A stretch of DNA of 64,000 nt, from positions 3,658,001 through 3,722,000 of the forward strand of contig NZ_JBBOCT010000001.1 of assembly GCF_038002605.1 (NCBI RefSeq). The letters are read 5' to 3'. The stretch's first letter is position 1; the number at the start of each line of letters is the position of its first letter. The notes beneath the pieces are model-generated. The model saw only the letters and a program-made list of their open reading frames with translations. It had not been told where the DNA came from and did not search any database. Position numbers and translations under genes: made by a program. This DNA is from Bacillus sp. FSL K6-3431 (lineage in GTDB: Bacteria; Bacillota; Bacilli; Bacillales; Bacillaceae_C). This document shows positions 41,198-52,708 of this stretch, piece after piece.

Positions 41198-42523
41198 GAC
41201 ATAGTCAGTTTACTCTTTATTGCAGTATTGATTGCTTTAACCGCATTTTTCGTTGCGACGGAATTTGCTATCGTCAAGATTAGAAGCTCGCGGATTGATC
41301 AGCTAGTGGAAGAAGGAAAGCCCGGGGCAAAAGCAGCCAAGCATGTGGTAACGCACATGGATGAATACTTATCAGCTTGTCAGCTAGGAATTACAGTTAC
41401 AGCACTTGGAATTGGTTGGCTAGGCGAGCCAGCTATAAAAAGTCTGATTGATCCTCTGCTTGACAGATTCGGATTTGATGCATCTCTGTCACACATCGTT
41501 TCGATTGCTATTGCATTCTTGATCATTACATTCTTGCACGTCGTAGTTGGGGAATTGGCACCTAAAACTGTGGCAATTCAAAAAGCCGAGGCTGTTACTT
41601 TGTCTTTTGCAAAACCAATTATTTGGTTTTATAGAATTTTGTTTCCATTTATTTGGGCGTTGAATGGATCTGCCCGTTTACTGGTAAGAATGTTTGGGCT
41701 TAAATCTGTATCAGAGCATGAGGTATCCCACTCGGAAGAGGAGCTTCGTATTATCATGTCTGATAGCTATAAAAGTGGTGAAATCAATCAAGCCGAATTG
41801 ACATATGTAAACAACATCTTTAAGTTTGATGACCGGATCGCCAAAGAAATCATGGTTCCGAGAACGAAAATGATCTCCCTTTCTACTGAAGAGGATATTG
41901 AAGATTGGATGCTTGTAATTAAAAAGGAAAAATTTACTCGCTATCCCGTCTATGAAGGTGACAAAGATAATATTATTGGGATCATTAACATAAAAGACAT
42001 ATTAATGGCGCAAATAAAGGATGCCGAACCGGAGTCTGATATGAAAGTCACTGGCTTTCTTAAGCCGGTAATTCTCGTCATTGATACGATTCCCATTCAT
42101 GATCTTTTATTAAAAATGCAAAAAGAGCATACTCATATGGCAGTTTTGCTTGATGAGTATGGTGGTACATCAGGACTAGTTACTGTAGAAGATATCATTG
42201 AAGAAATTGTCGGGGAGATCCGCGATGAATTTGATTCAGATGAAGTGGCTGATGTGACAAAAATTACGGATGATCATTATACATTCAGTGGAAAGGTACT
42301 TATCCATGAGGTGAATGATTTAATCAATACAGAATTATCTGATGAAGAGGTCGATACGCTTGGTGGCTGGATTTTATCGCAGAATTTTGATGTTGTTGAA
42401 GGAGAAAGTATTTACTCCGATGGATTTGTATTTACCGTGAAAGAGATGGATGGGCATCAAATTCAAATTATTGATGTTCAAAAAGATGAGATTCTCCAAG
42501 AACCAATTGAGGTAGAAGCATAA
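41195..42523 (+). CDS. CNNM/CorC-type transporter with CBS pair and C-terminal CorC_HlyC domain
   Basis: A 442-residue protein. Residues 1-190 hold the DUF21/CNNM membrane domain (AFFVATEFAIVKIRSSRI, LGITVTALGIGWLGEP, LHVVVGELAPKT); about 205-330 is a CBS pair (MVPRTKMISL, TRYPVYEGDKDNIIGIINIKDI, MAVLLDEYGGTSGLVTVEDIIEEIVGEI); the C-terminal domain (GGWILSQNFDVVEGE) is CorC_HlyC. Relatives of this layout export Mg2+ or Co2+ (MpfA/CorC, known for the family). The start is TTG 41195 with GAAAGGTG before it; a GTG at 41186 is in frame but overlaps that site. Translation may be controlled by the leader hairpin. Confidence 0.88.
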   Translation: MDIVSLLFIAVLIALTAFFVATEFAIVKIRSSRIDQLVEEGKPGAKAAKHVVTHMDEYLSACQLGITVTALGIGWLGEPAIKSLIDPLLDRFGFDASLSHIVSIAIAFLIITFLHVVVGELAPKTVAIQKAEAVTLSFAKPIIWFYRILFPFIWALNGSARLLVRMFGLKSVSEHEVSHSEEELRIIMSDSYKSGEINQAELTYVNNIFKFDDRIAKEIMVPRTKMISLSTEEDIEDWMLVIKKEKFTRYPVYEGDKDNIIGIINIKDILMAQIKDAEPESDMKVTGFLKPVILVIDTIPIHDLLLKMQKEHTHMAVLLDEYGGTSGLVTVEDIIEEIVGEIRDEFDSDEVADVTKITDDHYTFSGKVLIHEVNDLINTELSDEEVDTLGGWILSQNFDVVEGESIYSDGFVFTVKEMDGHQIQIIDVQKDEILQEPIEVEA

Positions 42524-42540
42524 ATAAAATGAATGCATAA

Positions 42541-42571
42541 AACGCACCTTTTTTCCTGGGTGCGTTTTTGA
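42541..42571 (+). terminator. Intrinsic terminator of the CNNM/CBS gene
   Basis: AACGCACC (42541-42548) pairs with GGTGCGTT (42559-42566), followed by TTTT. Confidence 0.85.
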
Positions 42572-42980
42572 TTATTCAAAAGTTATAATTTAAACACCGG
42601 TTGTATCCTCGCATGTAAATGATTTCTATTTTAAAAAATGATATTAACGTATTTTTACCACAAGAAACGCTTAAAGGAAAAATACATATAAAGAATTAGA
42701 AGGTATTTCGATTAAAGAATCCTCGACAAATTTTTATCCCAAAAGCGGATAGCAGAGAAAAAGTGTATGAGATTATTCCATGACTCGATTAGAAGCATTC
42801 TCAGTGCTTTTTATGAAAAAAAAGTATAAGATGATATGGATGGAAGGCAAAGAACATTATAAGAACCTGTCCAATACCTTTCTGTAGTTCTTGAGTTATC
42901 CGTGAAACGAATGATAAAGCGTTTTAGATATTATTTTATATTATGGGGGAGACCCCTTGAATGAAGGGAATGGAGATAAA
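42572..42980. other. Gene-poor stretch, possibly decayed coding
   Basis: Short protein-like strings occur in shifting frames (FLPQETLKGKIHIK near 42648; MTRLEAFSVLFMKKKYKMIW near 42780) but no family is recognised. GGAG at about 42970 serves the next gene. Confidence 0.3.
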
Positions 42981-43439
42981 ATGGAAGACCGTCTATTTAG
43001 AACGGCCATGGGGAAATTTGCAACGGGTGTTACTGTCATTACTACGGAAATAGAAGACAAAGTGCATGGAATGACAGCAAATGCATTTGTATCGGTTTCA
43101 CTAAATCCGAAGCTAATACTAGTTTCTATTGGAGAAAAAGCTTCGATGAACTCTCTCATTAAAGAAGCCGGCTCCTTTGCCGTCAGTATTTTAAATGAAG
43201 ATCAAGAAGACTTATCTGCTTACTTTGCAGGACAAATCAAAGAGGAGAGAACGGTTGCATTCGAAACTTTTAATGGTCTGCCTGTTATAAAAGATGCATT
43301 GGCTAATGTGACTTGTACCGTGCAAAATTCTGTCATTGCTGGCGATCATACCTTGTATATTGGTGAAGTCACTGATTTACGCGTACAGGATGGAGAACCA
43401 CTTGCATTCTTCGAAGGAAAATATAAAAAAATCACATAA
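42981..43439 (+). CDS. Flavin reductase family protein
   Basis: A 152-residue flavin-binding protein of the split-barrel type (HpaC-like). Typical text: FRTAMGKFATGVTVITTE, GMTANAFVSVSLNPKLILVSI, and a GDHTLYIGEV motif near the end. Such proteins reduce FMN or FAD with NAD(P)H, often for a two-component monooxygenase. No monooxygenase gene is adjacent, so it may serve one elsewhere. ATG 42981 has GGAG 8 bases upstream; a TTG at 42957 is possible but less likely. Confidence 0.85.
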   Translation: MEDRLFRTAMGKFATGVTVITTEIEDKVHGMTANAFVSVSLNPKLILVSIGEKASMNSLIKEAGSFAVSILNEDQEDLSAYFAGQIKEERTVAFETFNGLPVIKDALANVTCTVQNSVIAGDHTLYIGEVTDLRVQDGEPLAFFEGKYKKIT

Positions 43440-43441
43440 TG

Positions 43442-43484
43442 AAATCCCGTCTACTTCAAAGCTATATTGAGGCAGGCGGGATAT
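43442..43484 (+). terminator. Intrinsic terminator of the flavin reductase gene
   Basis: ATCCCGTCTACTTCAA pairs imperfectly with TTGAGGCAGGCGGGAT, followed by ATTTTATT. Confidence 0.7.
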
Positions 43485-43555
43485 TTTATTGGACTATCGT
43501 GAAGGTAACGCTGATTGCGTTTTTTATAGGAATAAGTATTAGCCTTAATATAAAG

Positions 43556-43599
43556 ACCTCCAAGGATATGGCGCTCGCCAAGCATCCTGAGAGGTTTTT
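43556..43599 (+). terminator. Compound hairpin terminator
   Basis: ACCTC...GAGGT encloses AGGAT...ATCCT and GGCG...CGCC, followed by TTTTTC. A second terminator on the plus strand, just before the convergent BCCT gene stop. Confidence 0.65.
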
Positions 43600-43600
43600 C

Positions 43601-45127
43601 TTATTTCTTGATTTTTCTCTTTGGATCCTTTGGAAGGAGTACTAAACCTAACTCCTTTTTCTCTTTTGTTAAAGCTTTATAAAGGGAGAGCATCATTAGA
43701 ATGATAATGATGGAAAAAGGAAATGCGGCAATAATGAGCGCATTTTGCAATGCCTGTAAACCACCACTATATAAGAGAATTGCTGCCATTGCTGCAAGAA
43801 TTGCCCCCCAAGTTAATTTCACTTTGTTTGAAGGGGTCAAGGAACCATAGGTTGTCTGCATCCCTAGGACGAATGTTGCTGAATCCGCTGATGTGATGAA
43901 AAAGGTGCCGATTAGAATAATCGCTACGATCGACATGACGGATGAATATGGCATCCCATTGAAAACAGCAAACAATACTTCCTCTGTGGCGAATTGCGTT
44001 AAATCAACGACACCAGTTTGCTGGACATTAATAGCCGCTGTTCCAAACGCAGCAAACCATATAAAGCTAACAACTACTGGTAGTAGTAATACACCAATCA
44101 AGAACTCGCGAATGGTTCGGCCTCTTGAAACACGGGCAATAAAAATTCCTACAAATGGGGACCAAGAAATCCACCATGCCCAGTAAAATATTGTCCAATC
44201 ATTAATCCATTCCCGATGCTCAAGATCAAGTGGTGCTATTCGAAAGCTCATTCCAATTATATTTTGAATATATGCGCCGATCGTATCTGTGAACATATTT
44301 AATATAAGTAAGCTCGGCCCTAATATAAATACTAGTACTAAAAGTAATATGGCCAGAAACATGTTTGCATTACTCAAATATTTAATTCCTTTACTTAATC
44401 CCGACCAGGCAGACATGACAAATAAAATAGTCACGACAATGATAATAATTAACTGGACGGTAAAATTGTTTGGAATGCCAAATAAATAAGCTAGTCCTCC
44501 ATTGATTTGCGCTGCACCAAATCCTAGTGTGGTGGCCACGCCAACAACAGTCGCGGTAACAGCAATGACATCGATTAAAGTCGCGACTCGACCTTGTGCA
44601 TATTTTCCCAAAACAGGACGTAAAGTGGCACTAATTAACCCTGGTTCGCCTTTGCGAAAGTTGAAGTAGGCAAGACAAAGTCCCACAAGCGCATAAATTG
44701 CCCAAGCATGAATTCCCCAGTGGAAAAATGTGTATCTCATTGCCTCTTTTATTGCTTGATCTGTTCCAGGATCAGCAGTGGGAGGACTAGTAGCAAAATG
44801 AGAAATTGGTTCCGCTGCTCCAAAAAAAACAAGTCCAATTCCCATGCCAGCACTAAATAGCATAGCAAACCATGTTGGCCTAGAATAACTAGGTCTTTCA
44901 TCGACTTTTCCCAATCTGATCGTTCCAACAGGGCTAAAAATAAGAAATACACAAAAGATAACAATGATTGTCACCAAAATTAAATAATACCAGCCAAATC
45001 TAGAAGTAACGAAGGACTGTATATTTGATGTAACCGCTTCAAAGTTGTTTGGTGCAGCTACACCAAAAATAACTGCAACCATTAAAATGGCTAATGAAAT
45101 CCAAAAAACCTGTGATATATTTTTCAT
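43601..45127 (-). CDS. BCCT-family betaine/carnitine/choline transporter
   Basis: A 508-residue, 12-segment transporter of the betaine/carnitine/choline type, like B. subtilis OpuD. Signature text: [34 protein letters not shown] and the substrate-binding [27 protein letters not shown] at about residues 300-326 (key W residues and RxSRGRTIR). It imports a quaternary amine with Na+ for osmoprotection. The start is ATG 45127 after AAAGGAG; ATG 45130 and 45142 are in frame but too near that site. The exact substrate is unknown. Confidence 0.9.
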   Translation of the reverse strand: MKNISQVFWISLAILMVAVIFGVAAPNNFEAVTSNIQSFVTSRFGWYYLILVTIIVIFCVFLIFSPVGTIRLGKVDERPSYSRPTWFAMLFSAGMGIGLVFFGAAEPISHFATSPPTADPGTDQAIKEAMRYTFFHWGIHAWAIYALVGLCLAYFNFRKGEPGLISATLRPVLGKYAQGRVATLIDVIAVTATVVGVATTLGFGAAQINGGLAYLFGIPNNFTVQLIIIIVVTILFVMSAWSGLSKGIKYLSNANMFLAILLLVLVFILGPSLLILNMFTDTIGAYIQNIIGMSFRIAPLDLEHREWINDWTIFYWAWWISWSPFVGIFIARVSRGRTIREFLIGVLLLPVVVSFIWFAAFGTAAINVQQTGVVDLTQFATEEVLFAVFNGMPYSSVMSIVAIILIGTFFITSADSATFVLGMQTTYGSLTPSNKVKLTWGAILAAMAAILLYSGGLQALQNALIIAAFPFSIIIILMMLSLYKALTKEKKELGLVLLPKDPKRKIKK

Positions 45128-45210
45128 CATATCTCCTTTCATGTAATGAAGTTAGTACTGATTATTATTCATACGTTTTCCTTAACAGGAAGCAATAATA
45201 TTAAAGTGCG

Positions 45211-45384
45211 TGTTCAAAACGGTGCCAAATTAGAAACAAGTAGTTCGAAGCGAGAAAGTTTTGAGGATCGGAACTCATACACGTGCTGACCTCTGAGTTG
45301 CTCACAGGATGTGAGCGTAACAGAGGATCCTCTATCCTTAACAGAGAATCCTAGAAATTCGTCGTTTATCATTTGGTGACTTTC
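45211..45384 (-). repeat. MITE-like repeat, family A copy 2
   Basis: Shares the flanks of 4811-4954 in reverse orientation: TGTTCAAAAC, CAAATTAGAAACAAGTAGTT, TTTTGAGGATC, and GTTTATCATTTGG. The far end is degraded. Its middle holds an AGGAT-loop hairpin, CCTCTGAGTTGCTCAC / GTGAGCGTAACAGAGG (45290-45326), not seen in copy 1. Confidence 0.7.
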
Positions 45385-45466
45385 AGATATAGTACTTAAT
45401 ACTTCCTCAATTTTATCAACTTCAAACGTTCTCTCTAAGGGAAATGTGGTTAAAAAGGGTATACCA

Positions 45467-45571
45467 TCAATCTAGCATGACTAGCATCTCCACTACTTCA
45501 AAAAATGCCTCTTGTCCACTTTGTTCTTGATTTTGACTTTTGTACGCTAATTCCTTTTCGAATTTGAATTA
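45467..45571 (-). pseudogene. Short coding remnant of unknown origin
   Basis: A minus-strand frame without start gives FEKELAYKSQNQEQSGQEAFF, then EVVEMLVML and a stop (listed in two parts). It follows a stop and has no ribosome site. It looks like the end of a lost protein; I do not know which. Confidence 0.25.
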
Positions 45572-45694
45572 GCCGAAATGATCTTTCTTTTTTATAGTTA
45601 TAGTTTTCTTTAAAAAAGAAATTTTATCCGCAAGTAAATGATCCAAAGTGATATATTAAATAAAACGGTTACAAGTTTTGGGGGATTAAAAAGA

Positions 45695-48310
45695 ATGAAA
45701 GCTAGGAATAGGAAGCAACCAATTACTGTAGAGACATTTGAAACAGGTATAGAGGATTGGAGATCAAGAGGTGATCGCTGTCAGTCAGTATCGATTCGTC
45801 GAACAGCTTACCCGGAACCCGTTCGCTTTGGTAATCATGCATTGGAACTTTCCTATGATTTTTCAAATACGATCGGCACTTCAGGGGCATATGCTTATCG
45901 GCATGCAGCAATCACAGTAGAAGATATCCCTTCGGCAATTGGTATGTGGGTGTATGGGGATGAGAGTAGGCATATGGTTCGTGCGCAAATGAGGGATGGT
46001 AATCAACATGCGTTTCAAATTAATTTTGTGGAAAAGATCGATTGGAAAGGGTGGAAGTTTGTTACTGCACCCATTCCGGAGGGGAAGGTTACACCTCTTG
46101 CGCTAGAAATCGCTGTAAGATTATTGGAAACGAATGATAAAAATAAAAATGCAGGGTCCATTTATATTGATGAAATTCAAGCTATTTATGGGGAAAATGA
46201 TCAGGACGTGACGAATCCGCTGATTGCAGGAGAATACCCTTCCGACTGTGAAGTTGTAAATATAAGCGAATTTCCTATCCATGCGCGGGTAATAGATGAA
46301 GAAAGTGGCATTCATCCAGAAAGTATCAAATTATACGTTGACGGAGTAAAATTTGGTACTAGATTTAATGAAAAGTTAGGTGAAGTTATTAGCGATTCAC
46401 ACTTAACACTGTTGAATGGTATGCATCAGGTACAGCTGATTGTGCATGACCGGGCGGGAAATGAAAGTGAAAAGGTATGGCAATTTGAAGTCGATGCAAA
46501 TCAGCCAGGAATAAAAGTACATTCCGAATCATCGGCTTATATAGGAGAACCATTTGAAATGATGTTTGAGGTAAATAAAACCGAAATTTTCGATACAATA
46601 AAGCTTCATTTCTATTTTAATCCTGAGGAAGTCGGGGCCAATCAAAAGAAGATCTTGCTACACGAGCAAATCACTCAACGCAATATTGTAAGAAATGAGA
46701 TAACAGAAACTGGTCATATTTATCTGGAATTAAAAGACCTATATTATATTCAAACGGATTCAGCAATCAGTCAGTTAGGAAAAATAGATTTTTGTATGAA
46801 AAAAGTAATTACTGATAATACAAAGATAGGGTTTTTAGAGAGTCATGCAACATTACGAGAAAACTCGACAAAATTCGGGTGGTGCCTGGCACCAATTAAG
46901 GTGAAGGCAAAGGCTCATTATCGAATAGCTATCAATAGGGCGACGGTTGGGTTTGCTAGTAATATCATTGTGATGGATGAAATGGACATGCCTGTAAAAG
47001 GAGTACGAATTGTAAGTGGGGATAAGGATTTAGGCGTAACGAATGAAGGCGGTTTATTAAGAACAAAAGAGCTTGCCAAGACTGTGGGTGATTTAACAAT
47101 TCAGGCGGAGCAAGGGGGCAAGTATAGTTTTTCGACAAAAGTGAAGGTACTAGATCAGCTTTGCTCACAGCAACCAACAATGTTGAACATAACTTTTAAC
47201 GAAAATCCCACATATATGAATATAACATGGGCTACGTCCCCATTATTCACCAATTCTATTATTGAATATGTAAAAAAAGAGCAATACGCAAAGACTGGAT
47301 TTTCTAGCACATCTGTGCAACGTTTATGTGGAGACAGTGAAGAATATGCTTTTGATACTGGCGAAATCCAGATGCACGCGGTATCAGTTACCTTGGAAGA
47401 AAATAACTGTTATGTATATCGTGTCGGTGATGGAACAGCTGGAGGCTGGAGTGAGATAAGTGAAATTTGCACACCAAAGGTGAAAGATGATTCGTTTCAT
47501 TTTATCGTACTTGGAGACACGCAAGCACCCCCTAATCAAACGAAAAGCGGATATGGATTATTTAAAGAAATCATTAATAAAGCCAAAAGTGAATATAATG
47601 ATCCAGCGTTTTTTGTGCATGTAGGTGACATGATAGATGATGGAAATCTGTATGCTCACTGGGGAGCTTTCTTCCGATCGATACAAGCGCCTGATTTGGC
47701 AATGTCGACACCACTTGTGCCAACCGTTGGTAATCATGAAAATATCGGGGCGGGGGTCGAAACGTTTAAAGCTGTCTTTAAAGTACCGAATAATGGACCC
47801 GATCATTTTTTAGGAACTGCATACATGTTTGACTATGGTAATGCATGTTTTGCGATACTTAATACGGAAACCAGTAGCGAAGAACTGATTGAACAGGCCA
47901 AATGGCTTACAACAATCATGAGTGAAACAAATAAAAAGTGGAAAATAGTCGTACAGCATCGCGGTCCTTATTTTTCAAATCCAGATAGCGGAAGTGAATA
48001 TGTACAGCAAATTCTACCTCAAGTATTTGATCAATTGAACATAGACCTAGTAATTTCTGGACATGATCACTCATACGTACGAACATATCCGCTTAAAAAT
48101 GGTGAAGTCAATAAAGCTGGAACAACTTATTTGATTGCCGGATCAACAGGGAAAAAGTTTTATGCTGCGACACCACAGCCATATATGAAAATATACTTTG
48201 ATGAAAAAACCCAAGTATATACAAATATAGCGATTTCTAAAGAGAAGATTCACATACTTGTTAAAAAACTGGATGGTACAATAGTAGATCAATATAAATT
48301 AGAAAAGTGA
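45695..48310 (+). CDS. Large multi-domain metallophosphoesterase (purple-acid-phosphatase-like)
   Basis: A protein of 871 residues. The N-terminal 170 residues look like a carbohydrate-binding-type beta-sandwich; Ig-like segments follow (about 180-280, HDRAGNESEKVWQFEVD), then a fibronectin-like purple-acid-phosphatase N domain (LNITFNENPTYMNITWATSP, about 500-595), then the phosphoesterase: LGDTQ near 607, HVGDMIDDG near 640, GNHEN near 679, VQHRG near 753, SGHDHSYVR near 788, i.e. all metal motifs. No signal peptide or membrane anchor is visible, which is odd for this architecture. ATG 45695 follows GGGGGA; ATG 45638 has no ribosome site. It lies directly before glpP-glpK, so it might release glycerol or phosphate from glycerol phosphates; that is inference. 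Confidence 0.82.
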   Translation: MKARNRKQPITVETFETGIEDWRSRGDRCQSVSIRRTAYPEPVRFGNHALELSYDFSNTIGTSGAYAYRHAAITVEDIPSAIGMWVYGDESRHMVRAQMRDGNQHAFQINFVEKIDWKGWKFVTAPIPEGKVTPLALEIAVRLLETNDKNKNAGSIYIDEIQAIYGENDQDVTNPLIAGEYPSDCEVVNISEFPIHARVIDEESGIHPESIKLYVDGVKFGTRFNEKLGEVISDSHLTLLNGMHQVQLIVHDRAGNESEKVWQFEVDANQPGIKVHSESSAYIGEPFEMMFEVNKTEIFDTIKLHFYFNPEEVGANQKKILLHEQITQRNIVRNEITETGHIYLELKDLYYIQTDSAISQLGKIDFCMKKVITDNTKIGFLESHATLRENSTKFGWCLAPIKVKAKAHYRIAINRATVGFASNIIVMDEMDMPVKGVRIVSGDKDLGVTNEGGLLRTKELAKTVGDLTIQAEQGGKYSFSTKVKVLDQLCSQQPTMLNITFNENPTYMNITWATSPLFTNSIIEYVKKEQYAKTGFSSTSVQRLCGDSEEYAFDTGEIQMHAVSVTLEENNCYVYRVGDGTAGGWSEISEICTPKVKDDSFHFIVLGDTQAPPNQTKSGYGLFKEIINKAKSEYNDPAFFVHVGDMIDDGNLYAHWGAFFRSIQAPDLAMSTPLVPTVGNHENIGAGVETFKAVFKVPNNGPDHFLGTAYMFDYGNACFAILNTETSSEELIEQAKWLTTIMSETNKKWKIVVQHRGPYFSNPDSGSEYVQQILPQVFDQLNIDLVISGHDHSYVRTYPLKNGEVNKAGTTYLIAGSTGKKFYAATPQPYMKIYFDEKTQVYTNIAISKEKIHILVKKLDGTIVDQYKLEK

Positions 48311-48446
48311 ACTCGTTTCAGCAAGCTAAATATCAGGGAATTGGTGGGAACCTTTAAACCTAAAAAAAGATCAAGGTCAATTAAATAAACTATATCGTCA
48401 CAAGAAATACAATAGAAATTATTGCAAAGGAGAGGACGATCGATTA

Positions 48447-50511
<2,065 letters not shown>

Positions 50512-50518
50512 ATCAGTT

Positions 50519-50549
50519 AAGGTTGTCCCTAAGATGGGGCAACCTTTTA
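50519..50549 (+). terminator. Intrinsic terminator of glpPK
   Basis: AAGGTTGTCCC (50519-50529) pairs with GGGGCAACCTT (50536-50546), followed by TT. Confidence 0.8.
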
Positions 50550-50689
50550 ATGTGAAGGAATACCCGAAATGTGCAACTACTGTTATAACCGGACATTTCA
50601 ATTTTAAGCTACAATCTAGTGCAATACTGTCAATTGCACGCAAATAAGCAAATTAGAAGCATTTTAATTAATCACAATTAATTCATAAT

Positions 50690-50708
50690 ATTGATAATGA
50701 TTATCAAT
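50690..50708. promoter_or_regulatory. Fur box 1
   Basis: ATTGATAATGATTATCAAT, a perfect 19-bp palindrome, immediately upstream of the -35 of the iron-uptake promoter. Confidence 0.9.
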
Positions 50709-50714
50709 CCTTTA

Positions 50715-50742
50715 TTGACAGTGCAATTGACCATGTTATAAT
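50715..50742 (+). promoter_or_regulatory. Sigma-A promoter of yclNOP
   Basis: TTGACA (50715-50720), a 16-base spacer, TATAAT (50737-50742). Fur boxes lie on both sides. Confidence 0.85.
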
Positions 50743-50757
50743 TAAAATTGATAACAA

Positions 50758-50772
50758 TGATAATCATTTTCA
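50758..50772. promoter_or_regulatory. Fur box 2
   Basis: TGATAATCATTTTCA matches 14 of 15 positions of the TGATAATNATTATCA core. It lies downstream of the -10, over the expected transcript start region. Confidence 0.75.
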
Positions 50773-50814
50773 ATTAAATGATAAATAAAGGTAATAGAAT
50801 TGTTGAGGGTAACT

Positions 50815-51765
50815 ATGAAAACTTGGTATATGATTATAACTCTTATTCTAGCGTCGCTTCTGTCTCTTTTCGTAGGTGTGAGTAATATTTCACCTCTTCA
50901 TTTGCTAGATTTTCAATCGGAAGAAACGCAGATTTTTTTAATAAGTCGTCTGCCTCGCCTTATGGCAATCATATTGGCTGGAGCTGGTATGAGTATTGCA
51001 GGCTTAATTATGCAGCAGTTGAGTCGTAACAAATTTGTTTCCCCGACTACTGCCGGTACACTCGATGCAACCAGGCTTGGTATCCTCGTCTCTATGTTAT
51101 TATTTGCGAATGCAACGATGCTAGAAAAAATGGCTGTAGCTTTTGCCTTTGCCTTAGCTGGTACATTTTTATTCATGCAAATATTAGATCGAATTAAGTT
51201 CAAGGATGCAATTTTCATCCCACTTGTGGGACTTATGTTTGGTAATATTTTATCTTCCGTAACGACTTTCTTTGCTTACAAAGCAGACGTTATTCAAAAC
51301 ATGTCTGCGTGGTTGCAAGGAGACTTTTCTATGATTATGAAAGGTCGGTATGAGCTTTTATATATTAGTATTCCCGTCTTAATTATTGCTTATTTGTATG
51401 CAAACCGTTTTACCGTAGCAGGAATGGGAGAGGACTTTTCGAAGAACCTTGGCCTCGCATATAAACGGGTTGTGAACATAGGCTTAATACTTGTTGCGCT
51501 TATTACAGCAACTGTTGTTTTGACTGTTGGGATGATCCCATTTTTAGGTTTAATTATTCCTAACATTATTTCTATAGCTAAAGGCGACCATTTACAAAAG
51601 ACTTTACCACATACAGCATTACTAGGTGCCACGTTTCTTCTGATTTGCGATATATTGGGCCGTGTGCTCATTTATCCATACGAAATTTCTATCAGTTTAA
51701 TGGTAGGGGTAATCGGAAGCGGTATTTTCTTATACTTACTGTTCCGGAGGAAAGCATATGCGTAA
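50815..51765 (+). CDS. yclN: Iron-siderophore ABC transporter permease 1
   Basis: A 316-residue FecCD-type permease. It resembles B. subtilis YclN (petrobactin importer) in RLPRLMAIILAGAGMSIAGLIMQQLSRNKFVSPTT at about residues 43-77 (key residues the R-L-P-R-L and the FVSPTT), and LQGDFSMIMKGRYELLY. It forms the membrane channel with YclO. ATG 50815 follows GAGGG; a TTG at 50800 is possible. Under Fur control by the boxes upstream. The operon continues with yclO and yclP by overlapping genes. Confidence 0.9.
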   Translation: MKTWYMIITLILASLLSLFVGVSNISPLHLLDFQSEETQIFLISRLPRLMAIILAGAGMSIAGLIMQQLSRNKFVSPTTAGTLDATRLGILVSMLLFANATMLEKMAVAFAFALAGTFLFMQILDRIKFKDAIFIPLVGLMFGNILSSVTTFFAYKADVIQNMSAWLQGDFSMIMKGRYELLYISIPVLIIAYLYANRFTVAGMGEDFSKNLGLAYKRVVNIGLILVALITATVVLTVGMIPFLGLIIPNIISIAKGDHLQKTLPHTALLGATFLLICDILGRVLIYPYEISISLMVGVIGSGIFLYLLFRRKAYA

Positions 51766-52708
51766 CTCGACGAAGATCGCCATCCTTTGCTTGGTCGCGG
51801 CGGGATGTTGTAGCCTGTATTTATTTCATGGATTAAACGGTAGCTTCGATTATGCGCTACCGAGAAGAGGAATTAAAGTTCTTGCGATGGTATTGACTGG
51901 GCTAGCCATATCCTATGCAACCATCGTGTTTCAAACAATTACCCATAATAGAATTTTAACACCAAGCATCATGGGTCTTGATTCGTTATACTTACTTATC
52001 CAGACAGTGGCGATATTCTTTTTAGGGTCAAATCACGTTACGATTGTAAATAAACAATTGAATTTCACTTTTTCTGTAATAATGATGGTCGTTTTCGCAT
52101 TGCTACTCTATCATTTCTTATTTAAAAAAGGGCAACAACCGATTTACTTTTTACTTTTGGTCGGTATTATTATTGGTACTTTTTTCCAAAGTATCTCTAC
52201 ATTTTTACAAGTCCTTATTGACCCGAATGAGTTTCAAATCGTCCAAGACCGTATGTTTGCGAGTTTTAATAATGTAAACGGTGATCTGGTTTGGTTATCA
52301 CTTGTTCTTATCGCTATCGTTATTGCATTCGGTTGGCGAACGATTGCATATCTGGATGTGTTGTCATTAGGAAGAGAGACTGCAATCAATTTGGGTGTCT
52401 CCTATGACAGAATTGTAAAGCAAATGCTTGTTACTGCAGCTATTTTAATTGCTATTTCTACAGCTTTAGTTGGACCTATTACGTTTTTTGGTTTAATTGT
52501 TGCGAATTTGTCCTATCAGTTTTTCCGAACATATAAGCATCGGATTTTAATTAGCGGGGCAGTTGCGATGAGTGTGATTGCGCTAGTTGGCGGACAATGG
52601 GTTGTAGAGCGAGTGTTCACATTCTCCACAACACTTAGTGTCATCATTAATTTTATTGGTGGAATATATTTCATTTATTTATTGCTGAAGGAGAGTCGAT
52701 CGTCATGA
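51758..52708 (+). CDS. yclO: Iron-siderophore ABC transporter permease 2
   Basis: A 316-residue FecCD-type permease, partner of the preceding one. Text such as FDYALPRRGIKVLAMVLTG, TIVFQTITHNRILTPSIMG and VGPITFFGLIVANLSY fits YclO. It overlaps yclN by 8 bases, with GGAGG inside yclN as ribosome site. About ten membrane segments. Confidence 0.9.
   Translation: MRNSTKIAILCLVAAGCCSLYLFHGLNGSFDYALPRRGIKVLAMVLTGLAISYATIVFQTITHNRILTPSIMGLDSLYLLIQTVAIFFLGSNHVTIVNKQLNFTFSVIMMVVFALLLYHFLFKKGQQPIYFLLLVGIIIGTFFQSISTFLQVLIDPNEFQIVQDRMFASFNNVNGDLVWLSLVLIAIVIAFGWRTIAYLDVLSLGRETAINLGVSYDRIVKQMLVTAAILIAISTALVGPITFFGLIVANLSYQFFRTYKHRILISGAVAMSVIALVGGQWVVERVFTFSTTLSVIINFIGGIYFIYLLLKESRSS

Noticed and set aside
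43439..43645. 68-codon plus-strand frame after the flavin reductase gene
   Set aside because: It is translated from two terminator hairpins and overlaps the end of the convergent BCCT gene.
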